Assembly (NCBI RefSeq): GCF_002099425.1
Contig: NW_018343973.1
Span: forward strand, 2,918,501-2,982,500
From: Phascolarctos cinereus
Taxonomy: Eukaryota > Chordata > Mammalia > Diprotodontia > Phascolarctidae
Reading direction: 5' to 3'
DNA length: 64,000 nt
In this document: in pieces, positions 33,857 through 44,250 of the stretch
Numbering within the stretch: the first letter of the stretch is position 1
Layout: each line of letters begins with the position of its first letter
The notes under the pieces: generated by a model
What the model was told of the DNA's origin: nothing
The model's input: the letters and a program-made list of their open reading frames with translations, nothing else
Databases searched by the model: none
Made by a program: the position numbers and the translations under genes

Positions 33857-34372
33857 AGGATTATTGTTGTTTGTCCATCATACTCAAAGAAGACCCTGAC
33901 ATCAGGAAGGTGATGCCATGACTGGCAAGTGAATTGGATTTAAGTGAGGCAGGGCTATGGAAAGTCACCAGCCTCACTCTCTCCTCCAGAGCCACCTGGG
34001 TCCAGTGGCAAGATATAGATCAGGATGACTGGAGATGGCCCTGGCTGCAGTAGGAGACCTTGGCCTTTTCAAGTTAACGTTTTCCCCAGGTGTCAGTTTG
34101 ACTGAGGCAATGCCTATTCAGTATTTAGGGGTAGGTAAGAAAGGAAGCAAACAATGGCCTGTTTTATCTAGTTAAAAAAAAATGATCTGGAAAAGGAAGA
34201 CCCTCAGGGTTTCTGGCTGAAACTGAAACAACAGCAATTTACATTCACTGACCCATCAGAACCCAACCAATGTGAGAACCCAAGTGAGGCTTGGGCTATT
34301 GGCCAATCAATGAGAGCCAGAGTGATTCGGGTTTAAGGCCTGAAAGAAATCTAGCCCTTATGGGCTAGATAT
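33857..34372. repeat. unclassified dispersed repeat R1, copy 2
   Basis: Begins 'attgttgtttgtccatcata' and holds 'gtgaattggatttaagtgag', 'accagcctcactctctcctc', 'gcaagatatagatcaggatg' and 'aacccaaccaatgtgagaac'. Collinear with 7211-7795 in its first half. A third fragment starts at 34964 ('ttgtttgtccttcattctca'). Confidence 0.65.
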
Positions 34373-34667
34373 ATCATATATACATACATACATAGATACA
34401 TACATACATACATATATAAATATCTATATCTATATATATATATACACACACACACATATACATACATATACACATACATACATATATATACACATATACA
34501 TATACATATATACATATACACATACATACATATATATACACATATACATATACACACATACATATATACACACATCATATATATGTGTGTGTATATGTAT
34601 ATGTATATGTGTATATATATGTATGTCTGTGTATATGTGTGTGTGTGGGTGGGTGTGTGTGTATATA
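34373..34667. repeat. large TACA/TATA-TGTA/TG inverted microsatellite
   Basis: About 200 bp rich in TACATA units is followed by about 90 bp rich in TGTATA/TG units (turning point near 34575). The two sides are roughly complementary. Long open frames of Y, I, C and M residues here are artefacts. Confidence 0.92.
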
Positions 34668-34756
34668 TGGCCCCAAGATATATTTCAAGGTTTCAGTTAT
34701 CAAAATTTACATTTTTGGGGGGCAGAGAACCCACAGGTAAGGGTATGATACCCTAT

Positions 34757-34900
34757 GTGGACAGAGGAAGAGAAGGAGGGAGGGAGAGAAGGAGGAAAGG
34801 AAGGAAGGAAGGAAGGAAGGAAGGAAGGAAGGAAGGAAGGAAGGAAGGAAGGAAGGAAGGAAGGAAGGAAGGAAAGAAGGAAGGAAGGAAGGTAGGTAGT
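34757..34900. repeat. (GGAA)n tetranucleotide tract
   Basis: About 25-30 GGAA/GAAG units, nearly pure from 34797 to 34875, with a few AAAG or GGTA changes at the edges. Confidence 0.96.
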
Positions 34901-34963
34901 AGCTGCATTGCCAAACAGGAACTGGCCAGTTGGGTACCCAGTGGGGCAGCTCCTACTACTCAC

Positions 34964-35022
34964 AGGTTATTGTTTGTCCTTCATTCTCAAAAAGGACCAT
35001 GACATCAGAAGGTACAGCACAA
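34964..35022. repeat. R1 fragment, copy 3
   Basis: 'ttgtttgtccttcattctca' then 'ggaccatgacatcagaaggt' repeats the first about 55 bp of R1. Confidence 0.6.
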
Positions 35023-35049
35023 AGTGCTTGGTGTTATAGAAGGAAAAAT

Positions 35050-35235
35050 GACTCTGGAGTCTGAGAGAGAACTTACATCTAAATTCTGACTCTACTACTT
35101 AAAACTCGTAGAGAACCTTGGAGAAGTTATTCTTCCTCTTTGGACCATAATTTCCTTAATTAGAAAATGAGGATGTAGACAAAATTATCTTTAAAATGTC
35201 CTTTTACATCTAAATACATCCTAGGCTTCTGTAAA
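35050..35235 (+). mobile_element. MIR-type core-SINE
   Basis: 'ctaaattctgactctactac' (head), 'ttccttaattagaaaatgag' (core) and a tail like MIR at 35000-35230. Diverged. Confidence 0.6.
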
Positions 35236-35482
35236 TGTAAGTCATCCCAAGTTGTGAAAAAGTGAATGTTTTAATTAGGGATAATACTGAAATTCCTTTA
35301 CCTGATTTGGCAGTAGGAAGGGTTCTGAGTGGAACTGAGGGCATGGCTAGACTGGTGTAATTTAAAAGACCAGTCTGACATTACTCTGAATGCTAGATTA
35401 GAGCAGAAGACAGAGTGGAGGTAAGAAGACATAGAAGAAGGCTATTTAATGGTAGAGGGGTGGTATAAATTACATATATGAT

Positions 35483-35690
35483 TTTGTGAGGAGAGACAGT
35501 AGTGCCTAGTGGATAGAGAGCTAGCTTAAGAATGGGGCAAATGCAGGTTTAGATACCTTCTGGCTTCAGTCATCCATACTGGCTGTATGACTCTGGAGAG
35601 GCCACTTAACCTCCCAGTGTGCCAAGAAGCTCTCTGATACTATAAACTGAAAAGCAGGTGTCAATCTGCCTTGAAAGAGGTAGTTTCCTC
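35483..35690 (+). mobile_element. tRNA-derived SINE, long-core variant
   Basis: Head 'tgcctagtggatagagagct'; unlike the MIR copies, the 3' part reads 'tactataaactgaaaagcag' and 'gaaagaggtagtttcctcat'. The same variant occurs at 61070-61312 (+) and 58388-58566 (-). Confidence 0.65.
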
Positions 35691-36198
35691 ATTTTGATTT
35701 ATATAAATTAATAAAATAATAGTTCTGATTAAGAACTATTACTTTTTAAAAAATAAATTGTGATTTTGTGCAATCATAGTTATCTTTCTCTCTCTGTGTC
35801 TACTTGTCTCTCTCTTTCTCCCTTCCATCCATACACATACAGTATAGTTTTGTTTGTTTTATTACTATAAGCATGCTTTAGTTCCTCTGATAGATGATAA
35901 TGGAGTTCTATGAAGGTTTTACATGACCCTTCAGAGCCTCTGATCCCACACCTGCAACTCTAGCTACCTGACACCTGCTGACTCCATGTGTGGCCAACTC
36001 AAGAGAGAGAAGTGGGAGGCAGGGTGGAGTAAGCTGGTGAACGTGGTGGATCGTTAAAGGGGGAGATCCTTCTCTCTCCCTTACTCCCCTGGCTGTTGGA
36101 GCTAAGGCCTACCTGAAACATAGTTGGGAATCCCCCTTGCAGGCATTAGGCCTCCAGACAGAACATGTATAGCCAATTACTCTGGCCACCCCTGAGAA

Positions 36199-36200
<2 letters not shown>
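35691..36200. other. unassigned
   Basis: No repeat named. A CT-rich stretch lies at 35785-35825. Confidence 0.3.

Positions 36201-36251
<51 letters not shown>
36201..36251. repeat. (AC)n microsatellite, about 25 units
   Basis: An uninterrupted AC run. Flanking open frames are artefacts. Confidence 0.97.
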
Positions 36252-36252
<1 letters not shown>

Positions 36253-36385
36253 ACTCGTTTCTTTCTTCCACCCTCACAGATGATGCAGAAATGCATCCCT
36301 CTCTCCCTCCACCCCATTCTCCATTCTCCTTCATCTATGCTTAGAGCTGCACGCAGCCCGACCTCCTTATTAGAGTTCATTGCTA

Positions 36386-36470
36386 AATATCTTACAATCT
36401 ATGGTTTAAATTACCCTCTGAGTTCATATGTTAGATATCTTACAATCTATGATTTAAATTCTCCTCCAGG
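36386..36470. repeat. short imperfect tandem duplication
   Basis: 'tatcttacaatctatggttt' (from about 36387) and 'tatcttacaatctatgattt' (from about 36436) are two copies of an about 49-bp unit, each followed by 'aaatt'. Confidence 0.85.
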
Positions 36471-36609
36471 TTTCACTCCCTTTGGCTTCCTTGCCATCAC
36501 CCATCTGGTGAATGTTTCCACTTTGCATTTCTTACGGGAGGGAGTTTGTGCAGACCGAATGATTCTTCTGACACTGAGTCCATCATGGGGTCATAGAGGG
36601 TCAGTGTGA

Positions 36610-36720
36610 AAAAGGAATTTAAAGATCACCTAGTCTAATCCCCACACCTTATATATGAAGAAATAGAGGCTCAGACAAGTCAAAAGACTTCTCCAAAGTC
36701 TTTAAAGAAAATTGTCATTC
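36610..36720 (-). mobile_element. MIR scrap
   Basis: 'agatcacctagtctaatccc' and 'gaagaaatagaggctcagac' are the MIR tail and core in reverse. Confidence 0.55.
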
Positions 36721-37235
36721 TGTCCATAGGACTGGGCTAAGGCAAAATTGTGAAGGAGGTGAAATGTGTCTAAGGATCCTCTAATCTCTTTTTGATCCTG
36801 CTCAAGGATAGCTCCAAGTAGCCCAGGACCTTTGATCTCTTTCCCTCCTTCTTCCTCCATTTCAGAAAATCATTAGTAAGTCATTCAATGACCTGTCTGT
36901 GTAGTATTTGCATTTTAAGACTTCTCGCTGGACTAGAACGGCTTTGTCCCTTGCTAAGGGGATTTCAGGCCTCAATGATCTAGAGACTGGATCAGACAGT
37001 GGGGCTTTCCCCCATTGCCACTGAAATCACACCACATAATTGGCTTCCTATCCTGCCTAATCATAATGTGGCTTCCAGCTCTATGGCAAAAGAGGGAATT
37101 TCCTCTTGGACAATTGTGCGATCTCCTGTTGCTAGGCTCACTCCCAATCCAACATGCTTTCCATTATGCCTCCCGCGCCCCTACGATTTTTGTCTTTTGC
37201 TGGTTAAAACCTTGGGTAGCTAGTGGATCTGAGAA
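36721..37235. other. unassigned
   Basis: No gene or repeat recognised. The 74-77 codon frames at 36999-37248 lack motifs. Confidence 0.3.
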
Positions 37236-37239
37236 GGCA

Positions 37240-37440
37240 GGTAGATGAGAGGCAGTGTGCCAGGCACAGAGCTCTGAGCCAGAAGGTAGAAGATCTGGTT
37301 CTCATCTGCCACTACCAAGCTCTATGGCCTTGCCCTGGATACAAAACCCCTTTGGGTCTTCAGTAAAATGAAAGATTTAGACTTGATGGTCTTGAAAGTT
37401 TTTTCTAGCTTGAACATTTTAAGTAACATGAGGTTATGAA
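37240..37440 (+). mobile_element. MIR-type core-SINE
   Basis: 'agaagatctggttctcatct' (head), then 'tcagtaaaatgaaagattta' and 'gacttgatggtcttgaaagt' (tail). Confidence 0.6.
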
Positions 37441-37535
37441 GCCACAGGCATCATGCGCTATCCCGCCAGGAAGCTGTGAGATGTAAAATTGAGCAAAACT
37501 TCATTTTCCTCTCTGCCTCAGAGTACTATTCCTCA

Positions 37536-38025
37536 GCTGGATTGCTCAATGGATAGTGTTGGTCCTAGAGTCATGAGGTCTGTTGTTCAGTTGTGTCCTG
37601 CTCTTGGTGACCCATTTAGGATTTTCTTGACAAAGATAGTAGGATATAGTTTACCATTTCCTTCTCCATCTTGTTTTACAGAAGAGGAAACTAAGGCAAA
37701 TGAGGTTAAATGACTTGCCCAGATTTCTATAAGTAGTGTCTGAAGCCATATTTGAACTCACAAAGATGAGTCTTCCTGATTCCAGGGCTGGCTTACTATC
37801 TATTGCACCACCTAGCTTCCCCTAGGTAATAAAGACCTGAGTTCAAATGTAGTTTAAGATACTAGCAAGTCACTTAGTCTCTGTCTACCTCAATTTCCTC
37901 AGTTATAAAATGGAGATAATAATAGCACCAGATTGTTGTGAGAACCAAAGTAGATATTTGTGAAGAATTTAGCACAGTGCCTGGCACATAGTAAGCATTT
38001 AATAAATGCTTGTTTTCTTCCTTCT
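37536..38025 (+). mobile_element. Ther/MIR-type SINE split by an RTE-SINE
   Basis: Head at 37536-37578 ('gattgctcaatggatagtgt') continues at 37825-38025 ('aagacctgagttcaaatgta', 'gcctggcacatagtaagcat'). The 3' end is complete. Confidence 0.85.
37580..37822 (-). mobile_element. RTE-tailed tRNA-derived SINE
   Basis: 'ctgttgttcagttgtgtcct', 'gtttaccatttccttctcca', core, head 'ctattgcaccacctagcttc'. It lies inside another SINE. AGGT at both edges may be the duplication. Confidence 0.88.
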
Positions 38026-38920
38026 TCCCTTATGACTCTTTCTCACCAAAAACAAATACTTTATTTTTTTTAAATACAATCCATACTCAAAGCCAACCCA
38101 TTATGCTTCCCTTATTTTCATGTGCTGTGAAAGCTTTGGAAAGCTATTTTGTGGGAGTGAGAAAAGTGCTTTCCTCCATGGTTTTCTCACCAACCACACT
38201 ATGTATCCTTCCACCTCCAATCTCTCTTGTTATCAATGCAAGAGCCAAAGTCATTTGATTATATCAGCAAGGCTTGAAATTAAAGTAGTTTTGTTTTATT
38301 CTGTTCTTTATTTTTTCTTTTTTTAAAAAAGAAAAACTATTTATAGGGTTTAAATGTTGAAGTGCATAAAACAGAACACTTGTGGCCTTCTGTCTCTATT
38401 TTCTTCTTCCATCTGCATTAGCTGGTGGCAGACTAAGAGAAAGCCAGGTGTGTATTCTCCCTGGTTGTTGGAGTGAATATACACAATGAAATGACAGCCC
38501 TATACAGGACTCAAAGCTTCTTCCAAATCCTTGACTTCTTGGCAAAGAATTTGAGATTATCCACATAAGAAAAGTTCAGTAGGCACATATGATCTCTCTT
38601 GTCTGCTTTTAAAAAAAAAAAACTATCATCAGTCAAATTAACTGTATCCAGTATTTATACTGTGGGTTTATTGGAATTTTTTTTTCTTTTAAGGGGGTGG
38701 GGTGGGAGGAGAAGGAAAAAATTTCCAAGTCATAGATTTAGATGTAGAAAAGTGATTGAATGATCCTGAAAGAGTCCAGATGTGCAATATATCACCTGCC
38801 ACATTGCACACATTAATACCTCCAAACTTGTTTGGGTTTTCCAGGTTTGCTTTGAGGACTTCCTAGTTTTTTCATGACTTCTGGGATACTAAATAGAGGT
38901 ATGAAATACATTGGTTAGGC
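38026..38920. other. unassigned (about 0.9 kb)
   Basis: No element named. T/A-runs lie near 38310-38330 and 38610-38622. Confidence 0.35.
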
Positions 38921-38924
38921 AGCA

Positions 38925-39100
38925 TGGGACGGTAGAAAGAGGTCTAGATTCAGAGTCTGAAGACCTAGATTAGAGTACCAGTACTTACTAGCTCTGTTAT
39001 CCTATGTAAGTCATTTAACTTTTATGAGCCTTGGTTTCCTCATCCTCATTCCTCTTTCTTCATCTGGAATTTTAATACTTATATGGCATGCATCACAGCG
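38925..39100 (+). mobile_element. MIR-type core-SINE
   Basis: 'agtctgaagacctagattag', 'tatcctatgtaagtcattta', 'agccttggtttcctcatcct'. Confidence 0.65.
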
Positions 39101-39139
39101 TTATCAGAGAAGACAGTGGATATAAAATGTTTTTTAACC

Positions 39140-39310
39140 ATAAAACTAAATTATAAGATTGAGGAGGGCAGAGACTATGTCTTAATGGGCCAAGAATATG
39201 GCACAATGCTTTATATAGTAGACACTTAAAATGCTTTCGGATAATCAATTTATTTATATATGTAATATATATATCAATTTTTATTATTGTTATTATTATT
39301 ATTATTCTCC
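39140..39310 (+). mobile_element. L2 3' terminus followed by an (ATT)n run
   Basis: 'gggcagagactatgtcttaa' and 'atagtagacacttaaaatgc' form the L2 end. 39239-39310 is an AT/TTA-type simple tract. Confidence 0.6.
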
Positions 39311-39940
39311 TCTTCCTCTTTGCCAACTACTGTTCCACTCCATTCCTACATGGCCATGGATGTCGGAAGCCGCAGATTTATGCAGACCTCATGATATCTA
39401 CTTTTATCTTCTTAATCTGGGTAAATTAGGTTACTGCATCCCTCAAGCTCGACAGGTTTACGCTCCCATTAAGTTGTCTGAAATCTGTGGTTTGGATGAT
39501 ACAGCAAAGGCAAAACTTTGATAGGGGCATATCACATCAATTCAAGTATGAAATGGAATCCCTCACACACTCTGATTATCCTCCCCAAAGCCCTTCTTCA
39601 GTTTCTGCACTAGAATTAGTGAAGAACAAGGTAGGCTTTCCAAACTTCCCATTTGACATGATTGTTCACTTGGAGATTTTCTGGCATGAGGGGTGGCAGA
39701 AAGAGAGGAGGAATCTCCTACCACTCATATCTGTGATATGGAACAAAGATATTATCAAATCCATGTTGGCAGCCACGTTAGTTAGTGTATGATGTGAAAC
39801 TCCACCAAATCTTGGCCAAGAGTAACAACAGAAGACAGTCAATGAGATGGTGCTTTCTACAAAGTTCCTACTGGTCTTGTCTTTGAAACCTTGTCATCCC
39901 TTTCCCCCAACCCCCTTTCAGGACCTGTTTTAGAGTCCCA
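39311..39940. other. unassigned (about 0.6 kb)
   Basis: Unique-looking. Two overlapping plus-strand open frames (39231-39521 and 39487-39792, 96 and 101 codons) have no recognisable domain, so I do not call genes. Confidence 0.35.
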
Positions 39941-39944
39941 TGGG

Positions 39945-40375
39945 TTGTAGTGATACAATGGAGAGAGCTCTAAACTGAAAATCACTAGTCCTAGGGGATT
40001 AAGACCTTACCATATTACTTACTAGCTATTTCTAGGGGAAGGAAATAAGCATTTATATAGCACCTACTATGTGCCAGGCACTGTACTAATTAGTTTTTAC
40101 AAATATTGTCTCATTTGAGCCTCACGATAACCCCTGAGAGGTAAGTGCCATTTTACAGCAGGGGAAATTGAGGGAGATCAGGGAGACAGAGATTAATTGC
40201 CTTGCTCAGGATCATACAACCAGTAAGAGTCAGAGGCTGGATTTGAACTCAGGTCTTTCTGACTCTAGGCCTAGAACTCTACCCATCATCTGCCTTTGAC
40301 CTTAAGTCCTGTCATTTACCCCTCATCCTTTCCATCTCACAAGGAAGTTACGAAGCTAAAATGAGATGACAGATT
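39945..40375 (+). mobile_element. MIR split by a reverse Ther/MIR SINE
   Basis: Head 39945-40030 ('taccatattacttactagct') continues at 40299-40375 ('ttgaccttaagtcctgtcat', 'gaagctaaaatgagatgaca'). Confidence 0.7.
40033..40297 (-). mobile_element. Ther/MIR-type SINE, near full length
   Basis: 'cctactatgtgccaggcact', 'cacgataacccctgagaggt', 'gaactcaggtctttctgact', 'gaactctacccatcatctgc' in order. It sits inside another MIR. Confidence 0.85.
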
Positions 40376-40459
40376 TTGTGAAAGCCAATTAAAAATCTTA
40401 GGAATGTAGGTTTGTTTTTATTCAGAAAGTCATCAGATCCATGTATTTCCTTGCCAAGC

Positions 40460-40488
40460 ATGTATGTGTGTGTGTGTGTGTGTGTGTG

Positions 40489-40519
<31 letters not shown>

Positions 40520-40562
40520 GGTGTGTATATGTGTGTGTGTGTGTATATATATATATATGTTA
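40460..40562. repeat. TG/TA compound microsatellite
   Basis: (TG)n, (TA)n, (TG)n and (TA)n blocks in turn. Confidence 0.95.
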
Positions 40563-40689
40563 TTTCTTCAGTGTATCAGTTGTACTAAGTTATTTAATGC
40601 CTGCAGTTTTTTACTGGTGGGTTTTATGAGCTTGTTCTGCAGATCTAACATCTCTGGAAGAAATTCCTCAAAGGCAATGCTGTTGCTTT

Positions 40690-40840
40690 TCCAGGAAACT
40701 AATTAATAATTATTCATTTACTTACTCACTCAATCAATTCAATTATTAAGCATCTGCTATGTGCTGGCCACCGTACTAAGTGGTGGGGAAACACATACAC
40801 AAATTAGACAGATCTTGGCTTCAATGAGCTTACATTTTAA
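40690..40840 (-). mobile_element. L2-type 3' terminus
   Basis: 'aagcatctgctatgtgctgg' and 'ttcaatgagcttacatttta' are the L2-like end in reverse. Confidence 0.5.
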
Positions 40841-40854
40841 TAATAATAATAGTA

Positions 40855-41105
40855 TTGAAAACAAGAACTAACATTTAAATAGCACTTCCTATGTGCCATG
40901 CACTGTGCTAAGTGCATTATAATTATTATACCAACCCTGGGAGGTAGGTGCTATTACTATCCCCATTTTACAGATGGGGAAACTGAGACAAACAGAAGTC
41001 AAGTTCTTGCCTAGGGTCATGCAACTAGTAAGTGTCTGAAGCCATATTTGAATTCAGGCCTTGCTGGCTCCAGGTCTAGTGCTCTAGTCACTGGGCCACT
41101 TACCT
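40855..41105 (-). mobile_element. Ther/MIR-type SINE, near full length
   Basis: 'cacttcctatgtgccatgca', 'ccaaccctgggaggtaggtg', 'cagatggggaaactgagaca', 'ctagtcactgggccacttac' in order. Confidence 0.88.
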
Positions 41106-41107
41106 GC

Positions 41108-41165
41108 CAATAATAATAATTATTATTATTATCATTATTATTATATTATCATTATTATTATTTCT
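41108..41165. repeat. (AAT)/(ATT) trinucleotide tract
   Basis: AAT units pass into ATT units with small interruptions; it starts at the SINE head. Confidence 0.9.
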
Positions 41166-41325
41166 ATAATCCTTTAAGATTTACAACACACTTTTGTCTA
41201 AGGTAGGCAGTGCAAGTTACAGACGAGAAAATTGAGGCCCAGGGTCACACAGTGTTCAAATGTTGGATTGGGACTCAAAATCTTATCTGTTAGCTCTAAA
41301 GACGAGTGCTCCAAAATTAGTGAGT
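41166..41325 (-). mobile_element. MIR scrap
   Basis: 'gagaaaattgaggcccaggg' followed by 'tcacacagtgttcaaatgtt' is the MIR core, reverse. Confidence 0.6.
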
Positions 41326-41850
41326 TAAGTCAGAATAGAAAGGACAAGTCTATGGGACAGGGCAAGTGGTGGAAATCTAACTTTTATCTGTAGATCCTCC
41401 AGTAATACAAAGATTAGTTGACTGAATTAAACCAATCCTGAGCAGTCTGCATATCAGATTGGGAACTAATTAGTTACTATAGCTGTGGAATCCCATTCTT
41501 AAGAATGCCAGACTTGTAGAACTTGGGAACCTAGACAACCAAGTCACTCTCCCCCATTTCCCTCACATAAAGACCTAAACTCCAATGATTCTGTTTCCTT
41601 CACAATGGTCAACAAAAGGCTGCCTCAGGGGTCCAGACACTCATTTTCTTCCCACCTCCCTCCTCTACAGAATCCAAGGACTGACCACTTGCTGAATATA
41701 GTTTCAATTATCCTCGTAGCCTGATAGGCGTAGGTGAGCCTAGCGGGTCTGCACGTGTAGATCAGGTACAGATTGAGGGAAATCAACCCCTCTGTGATGG
41801 TACTGTTTCTGGCCTGTTGAATAGCAGTATTCTTCACATATTCTTAATTT
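41326..41850. other. unassigned
   Basis: No element named. Confidence 0.3.
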
Positions 41851-41854
41851 TTTT

Positions 41855-41927
41855 TAAAGAAAAAGAGAGACAGAGAGACAAGGAGAGACAGAGAGAGGAA
41901 GAGAAAGTGTGTATATTTGTGTGTGTA

Positions 41928-41978
<51 letters not shown>

Positions 41979-42005
41979 CAGAGGCAGAGACAGGGATAGA
42001 AACAA
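41855..42005. repeat. (GA)/(GT)/(GA) compound microsatellite
   Basis: AGAGACAG-type units, a (GT)n block at 41918-41944, then a (GA)n block at 41945-41977. Open frames of RE, VC or SL repeats are artefacts. Confidence 0.95.
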
Positions 42006-42284
42006 AGAAAGAGACATAAAGAAACAGAGAATAGGCTCCTACTAAACAGTTTTTACTTTGAACTGGTGAAATTGGCTTTGTATACATGCTAACATACAGG
42101 AAAAATCAATTCCATGGACAAAATGGAAAACACGGAGATAATGATTGCTCATGTGTAAAGTGAGCAAGTTACAGCAATTCGTCTCAAAGGTTTTTCCACC
42201 TTTAATGTTCTATAATTCTGTGATTCTGAATCAGCTATTTCTAGGATCTCATACTAATGCCATTTACTTCATATTACATGAGAA

Positions 42285-42690
42285 TCAAATCAGTTGAAGG
42301 AACTAGGGACTTTCAGCCTGGAAAAGAGAAGACCCAAAGGGGATGTGGTAATAATAGCTGTCATTAATTATTTAAAGGACTCTTCCATGGTTGGAAGGAT
42401 TAAGCTTGTTCAATTGGGCCCCAGAAAACTGACTCAGATGCAACGGGTAGAAACTGTAAAGAAGCCAGTTCAGAAAAATAAACGAACAAAAACATCCTAA
42501 TAATTAAGATTGTTCCAAAGAGGAATGGGTTGTCTTAAGAAGCAGTGGTTTCCCCCTCCATCGAGGGCTTCAAGCAGAGACTGAATGATGGCTATACCTT
42601 ATAGTAGGGGTGCCTTCCATGTATGGACTGGCCTTAATGGCAGCTGGACCTCCTTCCAACTTTCAAATACTATGATGCTCTAAACTGAAT
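42285..42690 (+). mobile_element. CR1/L3 3' end
   Basis: 'cagcctggaaaagagaagac', 'caattgggccccagaaaact', 'aggaatgggttgtcttaaga', 'agggcttcaagcagagactg' and 'acctccttccaactttcaaa' follow the CR1/L3 3' order on the plus strand and end at 'tactatgatgctct', close to the CR1 octamer-type tail. A complete 3' terminus. Confidence 0.78.
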
Positions 42691-42729
42691 ATCAGAGGGT
42701 GTAAGAAGGCAACTCCTCAAGAATAAGGG

Positions 42730-43560
42730 ATCAAGATTTCTCAGCTTCCTTATTCCACATGACCTACTCCTCCACTCTACCTCAGCTGCACACAGATCTG
42801 GGTCACACCCTTAATCTTTCCATCACTCAGAAATGCACCACTTCCATGTTCATCAACTCTGGAATACCCTTAACTTATGACAATATGTTATTGTTCCACC
42901 TCTACCTCTTCCTTGCAACCCTAAATCCTGTTCTTCATCCTCAACATGACCTCCAATCCCTCCATCCCTCAGTTCTTTTTTAAGCCATCATCTTTCCTGT
43001 CTTGTCCCCTTGGTGAATCAGTTCAACCCTACATTGTTCTTTTCAACTGAGTCCTTGGCCCCTTCATTCTATTGCTGATCTTGTCCTGTTAAGCCTCAGT
43101 CTCACATTACTGCTATCATCTTCTACCTTTGTTCCTACTCATACTCTGCAGAATGCAGGGAAGAGAAAATTATGAAATTGTGCTAACTGGGTCCAATAAA
43201 ACTTTGTGTTACATAAACTCAACTGAGCACTCACTGTGCCAAGGTAATCCTTTGATACTCCATGGATTGATTCACTGTCCCACTCAACACAGTGACTTTT
43301 CCAAATTTCTTCATCCTGAAACTTCTCCGGCTGAAATCCCCCCCCACTCTCTCAGCTGAGAACCTTCTTTATATTGCACTGAAAAAACTGATGACATTCA
43401 CCAAAATCTTTTTCTTCTTCCCTCTTCCTTATCTCACATCACTCAGATGCCTTTTGCCACTCTCTCCTCCTTCACATGTGTCTCACATAAAGCTGCGGCC
43501 CTTCTCCTTGTCAAGGTAAACCCTTCTACATACACAAATCATCCCCTTCCATTCTGACAT
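42730..43560 (+). mobile_element. L2 LINE, endonuclease to pre-RT region
   Basis: Runs parallel to 21465-22290: 'tccactctacctcagctgca', 'catcctcaacatgacctcca', 'ttcatcctgaaacttctccg', 'cttccttatctcacatcact'. Heavily broken. Ends before the RT core. Confidence 0.7.
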
Positions 43561-43582
43561 CTGTATTCTCCAGTAGATTGCC

Positions 43583-43835
43583 TTTGGGCAGCTAAATGGC
43601 TCAATGGATCGTGTTGGGCCTGGAGTCAGGAGGCCCTGAGTTCAAATATGGCCTCTTAACCATGAGTTGTATAACTCCTGGCAAAGGGTAACTAAACCTT
43701 TGTGTCTCAGTTTCTTCAACTGTAAAATGAAAATAATGGTAGCATTTACTCATCAGAGTTTTTGTAAGAATTAAATGAGATAATATCTGTAAGAACTTAG
43801 CATAGTGCCAGTGCTATATAAATTATTATTCCCTT
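43583..43835 (+). mobile_element. Ther/MIR-type SINE, complete
   Basis: Head 'gcagctaaatggctcaatgg', 'ccctgagttcaaatatggcc', 'tcagtttcttcaactgtaaa', 3' end 'ttaaatgagataatatctgt' and 'gtgctatataaattattatt'. Confidence 0.88.
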
Positions 43836-44009
43836 CCCTTGCCCAACACTTTCTCAGTCACAAACAATGGGTACAATGGTATTTTATATTCTCTATACTT
43901 TCCAGTCAATTGTGCTACTACAAAAATGTGGTCTGTCATAGTATTTTGTTTGCAGAACAAAATTTTTTTGCCTGCTCCCTCCTTATACTATCATCAAAGG
44001 TGCCTTTGA

Positions 44010-44250
44010 TGTTTTGTTGTTGGGCAGTCTTTCAGTCTTGTCTAACTCTTTGTGACTCCATGGACTTGTCCATGGGGTCTTCTTGGCAAAGATACTAGTT
44101 TGCCCTTTCCTTCTCCAATGTGCCCCCATTTTTACAAATTGAAGAACTGAGGCAAATAGGGGTTAAGTGACTTGCCCAGGGTCACAGCTATTAAGCATCT
44201 GAGGCCAGATTTGAACTCACATATTCCCAACTCTAGGCTCAGGGCATGTA
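44010..44250 (-). mobile_element. RTE-tailed tRNA-derived SINE
   Basis: 'tgttgttgggcagtctttca', 'gggtcttcttggcaaagata', 'gacttgcccagggtcacagc'. The head is worn. Confidence 0.85.

Larger units (their letters stand above)
31905..35460 (-). mobile_element. old L2 3' end (minus) holding a nested insertion ladder
   Basis: L2 pieces in minus order: 31905-32500 ('aacaatcatttattaaatgc', 'ggcaatcaagaaaggtttcc'), 33419-33504 ('gatcagtacagtttggttag'), 33764-33856 ('ggctcttgaatgccggatta') and 35290-35460 ('taaaagaccagtctgacatt'). Between them lie a hAT MITE (with a SINE and an L1 inside it), an RTE-SINE, repeat R1, two microsatellites and a MIR. Assigning all four pieces to one copy is inference from their order. 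Confidence 0.6.

Noticed and set aside
34757-34900. Possible CRISPR-like array
   Set aside because: The repeats are contiguous tetranucleotides without spacers, and the genome is vertebrate.
34374-35002. Open frames rich in Y, I, C, M or G, R, K, E
   Set aside because: Translations of the TACA/TGTA and GGAA microsatellites.
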